From: Verrucomicrobiota bacterium
Lineage (GTDB): Bacteria > Verrucomicrobiota > Verrucomicrobiia > Opitutales > UBA2995
DNA length: 6,714 nucleotides
Reading direction: 5' to 3'
Assembly: GCA_027297085.1 (NCBI GenBank)
Contig: JAPUIL010000044.1
Location: forward strand, 1-6,714
The translations under genes were made by a program, and so were the position numbers. The number at the start of each line of letters is the position of its first letter. Within the stretch, counting starts at the first letter, position 1. Shown in pieces: positions 1 through 6,662 of the stretch. The notes under the pieces are model-generated. The model searched no databases, had not been told where the DNA came from, and saw only the letters and a list, made by a program, of their open reading frames with translations.

Positions 1-12
1 TTGGTCACGTAG
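1..12 (+). CDS. Possible 3' end of an upstream gene (last three codons and stop)
   Basis: Frame 1 reads Leu-Val-Thr and then TAG at 10-12. The DUF1553 protein at 1563-4772 ends in a similar short tail (Val-Val-Lys-Arg-stop after Asn-His-Asp-Ala-Ala). DUF1501 genes usually follow a DUF1549/DUF1553 gene, so this could be the end of another such partner. Three codons cannot prove this. Frame 2 is also open from 2 to 91 but has no recognisable protein character. Confidence 0.15.
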   Translation: MVT

Positions 13-97
13 GATACTACGCTCCCGCACTTGCTTGCAATCTGCGCCTTGCTCCTCCTCACATCTCGATTTTTTGAAACGAATTAGGTAAGTAATC

Positions 98-1537
98 ATG
101 GATCCATTATTTGAATCCCGTCTTCTCATGAACCGTCGCCATTTCTTCGGCAAGGCCGCTACGGGCCTTGGAGCGGCCGCACTGGCTAGTTTGTTGGGAA
201 GAGATATGTTGGCAGCTGAATCTTCCAGCCAATTTCCCAACTTTCCTGCCAAGGCGAAGCGGGTTATCTACCTCTTTCAATCCGGGGCGCCTTCTCAGCT
301 CGACCTCTTTGACTGGAAGCCCGAAATGGCGAAAAAATTCGACACCGAATTGCCGGATTCCATACGAAAAGGCCAACGCGTGACCGGAATGACTGTAGGA
401 CAAAAGCGCTTTCCGGTGGCGCCTACCATTTACAATTTCAAGCAGCATGGCAACAGCGGCGCATGGGTCAGCGAGCTTATGCCCAACATTGGCCGGATAG
501 CCGACAAGCTTTGCTTTATCAAGTCGATGCACACCGAGGCCATCAACCACGACCCGGCCATCACCTTCTTCCAGACCGGTTCCCAAATCGCAGGCCGTCC
601 AAGCATCGGTTCCTGGCTTTCCTATGGTCTTGGCAGTATGAATGAAGATCTTCCGGCATTCGTGGCCATGATTTCAACCGGTACCGGACGGCCGGGCGGC
701 CAACCGCTTTATGATCGTCTATGGGGTAGTGGATTTTTACCTACGACGCATCAGGGAGTGAAATTTCGCGGTGTTGGAGATCCAGTCCTATACCTGAATA
801 ATCCGCAGGGCATGGACCATACAACACGCCGGCGCATGTTGGACGATCTGAATGCGATCAATCAGCACAAATACGAAGAAGCGGGTGATCCTGAGATCGT
901 CACGCGTATCACCCAATACGAACTGGCCTACCGCATGCAGACTTCGGTTCCGAATCTGATCGATATGTCTGACGAACCGGAGACCACTTTCGAAGCCTAT
1001 GGACCCGAGTCTCGCAAGAAAGGCACTTATGCCAGCAATTGCATTCTGGCTCGGCGCCTGATCGAGCGGGACGTTCGTTTTGTGCAGCTCTTTCATATGG
1101 GTTGGGACCATCACAAGATATTGCCTATCCAGATAAAAGGACAGTGCTACGATACAGACCAGCCCACCGCGGCCCTGATCGAAGATCTTGAGCAACGTGG
1201 TTTGTTGGAAGATACCTTGGTCATATGGGGCGGTGAATTCGGTCGCACCATTTACGGGCAAGGCACTCTTACCGAAACTAACTATGGCCGGGATCATCAC
1301 CCGCGTTGTTTTACAATCTTTCTTGCAGGTGCTGGTATAAAACAAGGTATCACCTACGGCGCTACCGACGAATATTGTTACAACATTACGGAAAACCCGG
1401 TGGATGTGCATGATTTGCATGCTACCTTGCTCCATCTTTTAGGAATTGACCATAAGCGCCTGACTTACAAATTCCAGGGTCGTCGCTATCGTCTTACAGA
1501 CGTACATGGTCACCTAGTGAAAGATATTCTCGCTTAG
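98..1537 (+). CDS. DUF1501 family protein, Tat-exported (copy 1)
   Basis: The 479-residue product is a full-length DUF1501 protein, a family placed in the alkaline phosphatase/sulfatase-like fold superfamily; its substrate is unknown. The leader has a twin-arginine motif at residues 13-14 (NRRHFFGKA), a hydrophobic Ala/Gly/Leu stretch at about 20-33 and a likely cleavage site near residue 40 (LAA|E), so export by Tat is expected. Conserved blocks in order are GAPSQLDLFDWKP (63-75), SMHTEAINHDP (143-153), GWDHH (335-339), GGEFGRT (378-384), GRDHHP (397-402) and the His/Asp-rich end DVHDLHATLLHLLGIDH (436-452). The Asp and His residues are probable metal ligands (inference); I cannot point to a nucleophile. 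The start at 98 is preferred over ATG 128 because the N-terminus then matches the paralogue at 4872 in length, and an AGG at 86-88 gives a weak Shine-Dalgarno. It lies 25 bp before the cytochrome gene, so co-transcription is likely. Confidence 0.93.
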   Translation: MDPLFESRLLMNRRHFFGKAATGLGAAALASLLGRDMLAAESSSQFPNFPAKAKRVIYLFQSGAPSQLDLFDWKPEMAKKFDTELPDSIRKGQRVTGMTVGQKRFPVAPTIYNFKQHGNSGAWVSELMPNIGRIADKLCFIKSMHTEAINHDPAITFFQTGSQIAGRPSIGSWLSYGLGSMNEDLPAFVAMISTGTGRPGGQPLYDRLWGSGFLPTTHQGVKFRGVGDPVLYLNNPQGMDHTTRRRMLDDLNAINQHKYEEAGDPEIVTRITQYELAYRMQTSVPNLIDMSDEPETTFEAYGPESRKKGTYASNCILARRLIERDVRFVQLFHMGWDHHKILPIQIKGQCYDTDQPTAALIEDLEQRGLLEDTLVIWGGEFGRTIYGQGTLTETNYGRDHHPRCFTIFLAGAGIKQGITYGATDEYCYNITENPVDVHDLHATLLHLLGIDHKRLTYKFQGRRYRLTDVHGHLVKDILA

Positions 1538-1562
1538 TTTTTTTATCGAATTCAAACGTCGA

Positions 1563-4500
1563 ATGTTATCTCTCTTCTCAAACTCGATCCATAGCCGGCT
1601 AAGGTATTTGTCCGTGGTGGTGCTGGTATTGGGTATAGTGGTTTTTTCAAGTTCATTCCTAGCCGCCAAAGAGCAAAAAGTGTCTTTCAACTTCGACATT
1701 CGGCCCATCCTGTCAGATGCTTGTTTTCTGTGCCATGGGTTGGATGCGGATGCACGCGAAGCGGACCTCCGGTTGGATAGACAGGAAAACGCGTATGCTG
1801 AGCGGGATGATTCTTCTCCGGCAATCGTTCCTGGAGATCCGGATGAGAGTCTTTTGATCTGGATGATCAACCAGGAAGATGAAGAGGATCGGATGCCGCC
1901 CCAAAAGCATCCACGTTCTTTAACCGGGGAGGAAAGGGATCTTTTCCGAAAATGGATAGAGCAGGGGGCTGAATATGAAAAGCATTGGTCCTTTATGCCG
2001 CCGGTATCAGAAGGATTTCCCCTTGTTTCAAATACAAACTGGCTCAGAAATCCTATCGACGTGTTTGTATTGAAACGCCTTGAAGAGGAGGGGCTTTCAC
2101 CTTCGGAACCAGCGGCCAAAACCATTTTGATCCGGCGATTGACTTTCGACCTGACTGGTTTGCCGCCCACGTTGGAAGAAATCGATGCATTCCTGAACGA
2201 CAACAGCTCGGGTGCCTATGAGCATCTGGTGGATGACTTGTTGAGCCGAGTGAGTTACGGGGAGCGAATGGCAAACGAATGGATGGACGTAGCCCGGTTT
2301 GCCGATAGTCATGGTTATAGTCAGGACTTTATTCGCGATATGTCGCCCTACCGGGATTGGGTTATTGAAGCCTTTCACCAGAACATGACTTTCGATCAAT
2401 TTGTGGAATGGCAAATGGCAGGGGATTTATTGCCCAATGCCACGCGTTCCCAGAAGGTGGCTACAGGTTTTAATCGTCTTCATCCTCAAAACACCGAAGG
2501 GGGAATAGTGAATGAGGAGTTCCGGGTCGAGTATGTGGCAGACAGGGTGCAAACTCTCGGGGCTGCTTTTTTGGGTGTGACGATGGAATGCTGCCGCTGC
2601 CATGACCACAAATACGATCCCATCACGCAGGAAAACTTTTATCAGCTGTTCAGTTTCTTTAACAACGTTGACGACTCCGGACAGATCAGTTTTGAGTCCT
2701 CTGATATGCCGGTGCCGACCTTGATGTTGCCTAGGGAACAGGAGACGCAAATGTTGGAAATTCTGGATGAACGGATAGAAGTACAGGTCGCGGAACTTGA
2801 GCGCATTTATAAAAATTCTGAGAGAGCTTTCCGCGATTGGAAAAACAAGAACAGAGATCTTTCTATGGATCTTTCAGGAGCAGACGCGCTGGTAGCGTAT
2901 TTCCCTTTGATGTCTGAGGATACTACCGCATCGATTGCCAATGTCTTGAACCCGGAATCATCCGGAAAAGTTTTGTTTGGAGCCCAGCTTGATGAAAAAG
3001 ACGGTCCCGCACTCGAACATGCAGCCTATGAAGATGGTATCGGATTACGACTCAACGGCGATGATCTCCTCTATTTTCCAGGGGTTAATTTTTTCAGGCG
3101 AGCCATACCGTTTTCAGTAGGAATCAAGGCCTGGATTCCAGAAGGGGTGGAAGAAGGGGTTTTGTTTCATTTTAACAAGGCAGGGATACTTTATAATTAC
3201 AAAGGTTTTGAGGTGTCACTCCTCGACGGTCATTGGGAGGTCCGTATGGCCCATACATTTCCTTACAATTCAATCCAACTGGTTAGCGAACATCCCCTAG
3301 AAAAGGAAAAATGGCAACATGTGATGCTCACCTACAACGGTTCTTCCGAGGCGAACGGTTTGACGCTCTATGTGAATGGTGAGCCCTTAGCTATGGAGGT
3401 CAGACGAGACAGACTCTATAAGAATATTCTCTCCAACAAAAAGGGTGTACAAAAGGAGATTGGATTGAAGGTGGGCGCTCGCTGGAGAAGCCGAGGGTTG
3501 CCAGGGGCAATGGTAGATGATGTCCGCGTATATGATAGAAAGCTTAGCAGGCTCGAAGTAGCTTACCTTGGTGGAGATAAGGATTACGATTATGATCAGG
3601 ATGATGATTTTTTTCTGAACCGGTATCATGAACCTTATCGGCGGGCATTGAAGGCATTGGCCGAATTGAGGTCCGAACGCAACGAACTGAATGAAACGAT
3701 TCAGGAGGTTATGGTGATGGACGAGCTGCCGGAACCACGACAAGCCTATGTTCTCTACCGAGGAGCCTACGATAATCGCGGAAAACCAGTTTCACCGGAT
3801 ACGCCTTCGGTTATTCTGCCTTTTGACGAAGGTTTGCCCAAAAACCGGCTAGGATTAGCCAGGTGGTTGCTGGATCCTGATCATCCTCTTACAGCCCGCG
3901 TTACCGTCAATCGCTACTGGCAGATGTTGTTTGGTCATGGAATCGTGGGTACGCCGGAAAACTTTGGAAACCAGGGACAATTACCCACGCATCCGAAGTT
4001 GCTGGATTGGTTGGCCAAAAACTTTGTCGATACTGGTTGGGATGTGAAGGCGACCATGAAACTGATAGTTATGTCGGCTACCTACCAACAATCCTCCAGA
4101 GGAACGCCTGAATTGATGGCCGAGGATCCGGAAAATCTGCTTCTGGCGCGTGGACCGTCCGTCCGTCTATCTGCGGAAATGCTTCGTGACAATGCTTTGG
4201 CCGCCAGTGGTTTACTCGTTACCAAAGTGGGCGGTCCCAGTGTCTACCCCTACCAGCCGGAGGGATTGTGGAGCATGAACAAAGGTGAGTATATACAGGG
4301 AAGCGGAGAGGATCTTTATCGGCGAAGTTTATATACAGTCTGGAAACGAACGGTGCCTCCACCATCCATGAAGAACTTTGATGCTCCAAATCGTAGTTAC
4401 TGTGTGGTAAAACGGCAACAAACCGACACCCCGTTACAAGCTCTGTCACTGATGAATGATCCGCAGTTTGTAGAAGCATCGCGTAAATTGGCTGAGAAAT

Positions 4501-4772
4501 TGATGGGCATGAGCGACGATTTGAATGAACGGCTTATTCTTGCCTATCGCCTATTAACATCCCGTGCTCCCAATGAAAAGGAATTGAGTCTGTTGCGGAG
4601 TCTCCTGGCCGAATTGACTGCCTCCTATGTCCAAAAACCGGAGAAAGCGGCGACATTGCTGACTATCGGTGATTCAGCTGTAGATGAGGCGCTTAGCAAA
4701 CCTATACTTGCCGCTTACTCTATGGTAGTCAGTATGATCATGAATCACGATGCGGCGGTAGTAAAACGATGA
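1563..4772 (+). CDS. PSCyt1 / DUF1549 / LamG / DUF1553 cytochrome c-type protein
   Basis: The 1069-residue protein has the multidomain build typical of PVC bacteria. A Sec-type signal peptide covers about residues 1-35 (hydrophobic core 15-34, probable cleavage after LAA). A planctomycete cytochrome c domain follows at about 42-140 with the heme motif CFLCH (54-58) and a possible distal ligand Met111 in RMPP. DUF1549 (PSCyt2) spans about 160-370 and contains a second CxxCH inside CCRCHDHKYDP (343-353). Residues 392-430 look coiled-coil. A LamG/concanavalin A-like domain lies at about 440-665 (VAYFPL at the start, WQHVMLTYNG at 584-593, VDDVRVYDR near the end), followed by an Asp-rich linker at 672-683. 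DUF1553 (PSD1) covers about 757-1065 (LARWLLDPDHPLTARVTVNR, 765-784). No Shine-Dalgarno is obvious; translation may be coupled to the gene 25 bp upstream. The protein is probably periplasmic or surface-facing. Covalent heme, redox activity and LamG carbohydrate binding are inferred from the families. Confidence 0.92.
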   Translation: MLSLFSNSIHSRLRYLSVVVLVLGIVVFSSSFLAAKEQKVSFNFDIRPILSDACFLCHGLDADAREADLRLDRQENAYAERDDSSPAIVPGDPDESLLIWMINQEDEEDRMPPQKHPRSLTGEERDLFRKWIEQGAEYEKHWSFMPPVSEGFPLVSNTNWLRNPIDVFVLKRLEEEGLSPSEPAAKTILIRRLTFDLTGLPPTLEEIDAFLNDNSSGAYEHLVDDLLSRVSYGERMANEWMDVARFADSHGYSQDFIRDMSPYRDWVIEAFHQNMTFDQFVEWQMAGDLLPNATRSQKVATGFNRLHPQNTEGGIVNEEFRVEYVADRVQTLGAAFLGVTMECCRCHDHKYDPITQENFYQLFSFFNNVDDSGQISFESSDMPVPTLMLPREQETQMLEILDERIEVQVAELERIYKNSERAFRDWKNKNRDLSMDLSGADALVAYFPLMSEDTTASIANVLNPESSGKVLFGAQLDEKDGPALEHAAYEDGIGLRLNGDDLLYFPGVNFFRRAIPFSVGIKAWIPEGVEEGVLFHFNKAGILYNYKGFEVSLLDGHWEVRMAHTFPYNSIQLVSEHPLEKEKWQHVMLTYNGSSEANGLTLYVNGEPLAMEVRRDRLYKNILSNKKGVQKEIGLKVGARWRSRGLPGAMVDDVRVYDRKLSRLEVAYLGGDKDYDYDQDDDFFLNRYHEPYRRALKALAELRSERNELNETIQEVMVMDELPEPRQAYVLYRGAYDNRGKPVSPDTPSVILPFDEGLPKNRLGLARWLLDPDHPLTARVTVNRYWQMLFGHGIVGTPENFGNQGQLPTHPKLLDWLAKNFVDTGWDVKATMKLIVMSATYQQSSRGTPELMAEDPENLLLARGPSVRLSAEMLRDNALAASGLLVTKVGGPSVYPYQPEGLWSMNKGEYIQGSGEDLYRRSLYTVWKRTVPPPSMKNFDAPNRSYCVVKRQQTDTPLQALSLMNDPQFVEASRKLAEKLMGMSDDLNERLILAYRLLTSRAPNEKELSLLRSLLAELTASYVQKPEKAATLLTIGDSAVDEALSKPILAAYSMVVSMIMNHDAAVVKR

Positions 4773-4785
4773 ACAAATTCCAAGT

Positions 4786-4857
4786 TGTAGGAGGGGCTTT
4801 ACGCCCCGATTGCTCGGAGGCAAACAAAAGGGATCGCGGCATAAAGCCGCTCCTACA
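4786..4857. repeat. Inverted pair of GTAG-headed REP-like hairpins (family A)
   Basis: The two 25-nt arms, 4786-4810 and 4833-4857, are inverted repeats matching at 22 of 25 positions across a 22-nt spacer. Each arm read outward-in begins TGTAG and folds on itself: GGGGC (4793-4797) with GCCCC (4803-4807), and GCGGC (4836-4840) with GCCGC (4846-4850), both around five-base loops. Two of the three differences between arms are paired changes that keep the stem (G-C in one arm, C-G in the other). The unit fills most of the 99-bp gap between the cytochrome gene and the second DUF1501 gene. A GTAG head before an imperfect palindrome is known for REP elements tied to RAYT transposases. It could influence mRNA processing or stability between the two genes. 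Confidence 0.8.
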
Positions 4858-4871
4858 GTTTTAGGTTAGTT

Positions 4872-6320
4872 ATGAGCCTTCCCGAACAATTTCACTATCT
4901 GAATCGTCGTCAGTTTTTGACGAAGTCTTCTCTGGGGCTGGGCGCGGCGGCTCTATCAATGCTGGAAAATCCCTCCAGTGTATTTTCGAGTACCCAATAT
5001 CCAGGTACAAAGGGAATGTTAGGAAAACCCCACTTTGCCGCCAAAGCTAAACATGTGATCTATCTCTTTCAAAGCGGGGGGCCATCGCAACTGGAGTTGT
5101 TTGATTACAAACCCATGCTCGAGCGGATGCATGGTGAGGAGCTACCCGATTCCGTGCGCCAAGGGCAGCGGCTTACCGGAATGAGCACCAATCAGTCGTC
5201 CTTACCTCTGGTTCGGTCAATATTTGATTTCCAACAGTACGGGCAAACCGGCACCTGGGTCAGTGAGTTGATGCCGCACACCGCGAAGATTGTGGACGAC
5301 CTTTGCTGGATTCATTCAATGCACACGGAGGCGATCAACCACGATCCCGCTATTACTTTTTTCCAAACCGGATCGCAGATTGCCGGCCGTCCCAGTATCG
5401 GAGCTTGGCTAGATTATGGTTTGGGAACGGATAATAATGACCTGCCTTCTTTTGTCGTTATGATTTCCAAGAATGGGGGAGGTCAGCCGTTATATGCCCG
5501 CTTGTGGGGAAATGGCTTTCTTTCGTCACGTCACCAGGGTGTGCTATTTCGCTCAGGAGAAGACCCCGTGTTGTATTTGAACCCACCTCCTGGCCTGGAT
5601 GAGCACGACCGCGCGCAGATCATGGATTATTTCAAACAACTCAATCAGATTCAATTCGAGTCCTGGGGAGATCCGGAGATCCATTCACGAATTGCTCAAT
5701 ACGAAATGGCTTATCGCATGCAAATGTCTGTTCCGGAAGTAACGGATGTGTCGGACGAACCGGATACTATTTTTGAAATGTATGGAGAGGATGCCCGTGA
5801 TCCTGGTACCTACGCGGCCAATTGCTTGATGGCTCGTCGTTTGATTGAAAAGGATGTGAAGTTCGTCCAACTCTACCACCAAGGGTGGGATCACCATGGC
5901 AACCTGCCCAAAGGAATTCAAAGCCAAGCCGAGAAAACAGACCAAGCCTCCGCCGCATTGGTAATGGACTTGAAACAGCGCGGTCTGCTGGATGATACGC
6001 TCGTCATTTGGGGCGGTGAATTCGGACGCACCAATTACTCTCAAGGTAAACTAACGGCTACCGATTATGGCCGGGATCACCATCCACGTTGTTTCACCAT
6101 ATGGATGGCCGGGGCCGGAGTGAAACCGGGTTTCCATTACGGAGAGACCGACGACTTCGGCTACAACATCACGGTCGATCCGGTTCATGTGCACGACTTC
6201 CAGGCCACCTTACTCCACCTTCTCGGCATCGACCACAAACGCCTCACCTACAAACATCAGGGCCGGCGGTATCGGCTCACCGATGTGCACGGCCATGTGG
6301 TGAAAGATATATTATCTTAA
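4872..6320 (+). CDS. DUF1501 family protein, Tat-exported (copy 2)
   Basis: The 482-residue product is a second complete DUF1501 protein, clearly paralogous to the one at 98-1537 along its whole length. Its leader NRRQFLTKSS (11-20) fits the Tat consensus better than copy 1 does, and is followed by a hydrophobic segment at about 21-31. Conserved blocks are GGPSQLELFDYKP (69-81), SMHTEAINHDP (149-159), GWDHH (338-342), GGEFGRT (381-387), GRDHHP (400-405) and HDFQATLLHLLGIDH (441-455). All Asp and His positions of these blocks are kept relative to copy 1, so both are probably active. Copy 2 has Glu75 where copy 1 has Asp69. The start is supported by AGG at 4863-4865, six bases before ATG, and by the matching leader length. 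In the usual gene order a DUF1501 gene follows the DUF1549/DUF1553 gene, so this copy is the likelier direct partner of 1563-4772. Substrate and reaction are unknown. Confidence 0.93.
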   Translation: MSLPEQFHYLNRRQFLTKSSLGLGAAALSMLENPSSVFSSTQYPGTKGMLGKPHFAAKAKHVIYLFQSGGPSQLELFDYKPMLERMHGEELPDSVRQGQRLTGMSTNQSSLPLVRSIFDFQQYGQTGTWVSELMPHTAKIVDDLCWIHSMHTEAINHDPAITFFQTGSQIAGRPSIGAWLDYGLGTDNNDLPSFVVMISKNGGGQPLYARLWGNGFLSSRHQGVLFRSGEDPVLYLNPPPGLDEHDRAQIMDYFKQLNQIQFESWGDPEIHSRIAQYEMAYRMQMSVPEVTDVSDEPDTIFEMYGEDARDPGTYAANCLMARRLIEKDVKFVQLYHQGWDHHGNLPKGIQSQAEKTDQASAALVMDLKQRGLLDDTLVIWGGEFGRTNYSQGKLTATDYGRDHHPRCFTIWMAGAGVKPGFHYGETDDFGYNITVDPVHVHDFQATLLHLLGIDHKRLTYKHQGRRYRLTDVHGHVVKDILS

Positions 6321-6348
6321 GGCAGAAGGCAGAAGGCTGAAGGATGAA
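6321..6348. repeat. Four-unit 7-bp tandem repeat directly after a stop codon
   Basis: Four consecutive heptamers read GGCAGAA, GGCAGAA, GGCTGAA and GGATGAA. The first two are identical and the others differ by one or two bases. The array begins at the base after the TAA of the second DUF1501 gene. It may be a slippage-prone tract. No function is visible. Confidence 0.7.
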
Positions 6349-6407
6349 TGGTTGGAGTTCTGGGACGTGCAATTCGCAGTTTCCGTCCGACGCTTTCGGC
6401 TATGGAG

Positions 6408-6429
6408 GATCGAGGGAAGCTGCTCTACA
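6408..6429 (-). repeat. Probable decayed REP unit
   Basis: Read on the - strand, this segment starts TGTAGAGCAGCTT and ends CGATC. It keeps the TGTAG head and the CGATC tail seen in family A units, but its internal stem is largely lost. The match is partial and judged by eye, so it could be chance. Confidence 0.3.
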
Positions 6430-6450
6430 TAATGATTTCGATTGCCTGAT

Positions 6451-6506
6451 GTAGCAAACTTGTTCGCGACTCGAACGTCAAACTGGTCGCGAACAAGTTT
6501 GCTTAC
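6451..6506. repeat. Strong inverted repeat, REP-like (family B)
   Basis: A perfect 17-bp inverted repeat, GCAAACTTGTTCGCGAC (6454-6470) against 6486-6502, encloses a 15-nt loop. Outside it, the match extends through GTAG/GTAAG with one extra base in the right arm. Each arm also folds on itself: GCGAAC with GTTTGC (6489-6494, 6497-6502) around AA, including one G-T wobble. The left arm begins GTAG like the family A units although the rest of the sequence is unrelated. There is no T-tract, so it is not a standard intrinsic terminator, though it could still slow 3' exonucleases. Confidence 0.8.
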
Positions 6507-6527
6507 AGTTGAGGATCCGAATCGAAG

Positions 6528-6662
6528 TGTAGGAGGGGCTTTACCGTGTCGCGGCGAAGCTCTTGAGCGAAGACGGACGCCCCGATCCTATGGCGATGCT
6601 GCTTGTAAGAAAATTAAGTTTATTGGATCACGGCATTCTTCTTCCCAGACCCCTCCTCTACA
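6528..6662. repeat. Interrupted family A REP pair
   Basis: Positions 6528-6544 repeat the first 17 bases of the family A arm at 4786-4802 exactly, and 6577-6586 repeat its last ten bases. Between them lies about 34 bp of extra sequence, placed in the apical loop so that GGGGC (6535-6539) and GCCCC (6579-6583) can still pair. A degenerate opposite arm follows: GGATCACGGCAT (6625-6636) resembles 4831-4842, and CCCCTCCTCTACA (6650-6662) is the inverted TGTAG head with two extra bases. Its inner stem is lost. Confidence 0.65.
6545..6576. other. Insertion of about 32 bp inside a REP hairpin loop
   Basis: Relative to the uninterrupted arm at 4786-4810, this segment is extra. It is flanked on both sides by AC (6543-6544 and 6577-6578), which could be a 2-bp target duplication or chance. 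Inside it are a GCTC/GAGC stem around TT (6559-6568), a GCGAAG direct repeat (6554-6559 and 6567-6572) and short outer complementarity CCGT/ACGG (6544-6547 and 6573-6576). It has no coding capacity. Confidence 0.55.

Noticed and set aside
13..97. Sigma-70 type promoter ahead of the first gene
   Set aside because: No pair of -35 and -10 boxes with suitable spacing stands out. TTTTTTGAAAC at 70-80 is not a convincing match.
788..1435. Long open frame on the - strand inside the first DUF1501 gene
   Set aside because: It is antisense to a strongly conserved family protein, has no recognisable domain, and a similar antisense frame appears within the paralogue (5685-6044), as expected from shared codon patterns.
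1535..1546. T-run just after the first DUF1501 stop as an intrinsic terminator
   Set aside because: There is no GC-rich hairpin before the run of Ts, and the next gene begins at 1563, which favours read-through.
1514..2414. Overlapping - strand open frames under the start of the cytochrome gene
   Set aside because: The + strand frame carries clear cytochrome and DUF1549 motifs. The antisense frames overlap each other, are Ser/Arg-rich and show no family features.
6089..6340. Alternative + strand frame over the end of the second DUF1501 gene
   Set aside because: It lies inside the conserved C-terminal His/Asp region of the real gene. Its product is Arg/His/Pro-rich and unlike any family.
6451..6506. 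Long inverted repeat as an intrinsic terminator
   Set aside because: No T-tract follows the stem, and its nested self-hairpins and GTAG head fit a REP-like element better. A role in RNA stability is not excluded.
4786..6662. CRISPR-like array
   Set aside because: The repeats are few, unevenly spaced and in inverted pairs, without regular spacers or cas genes.
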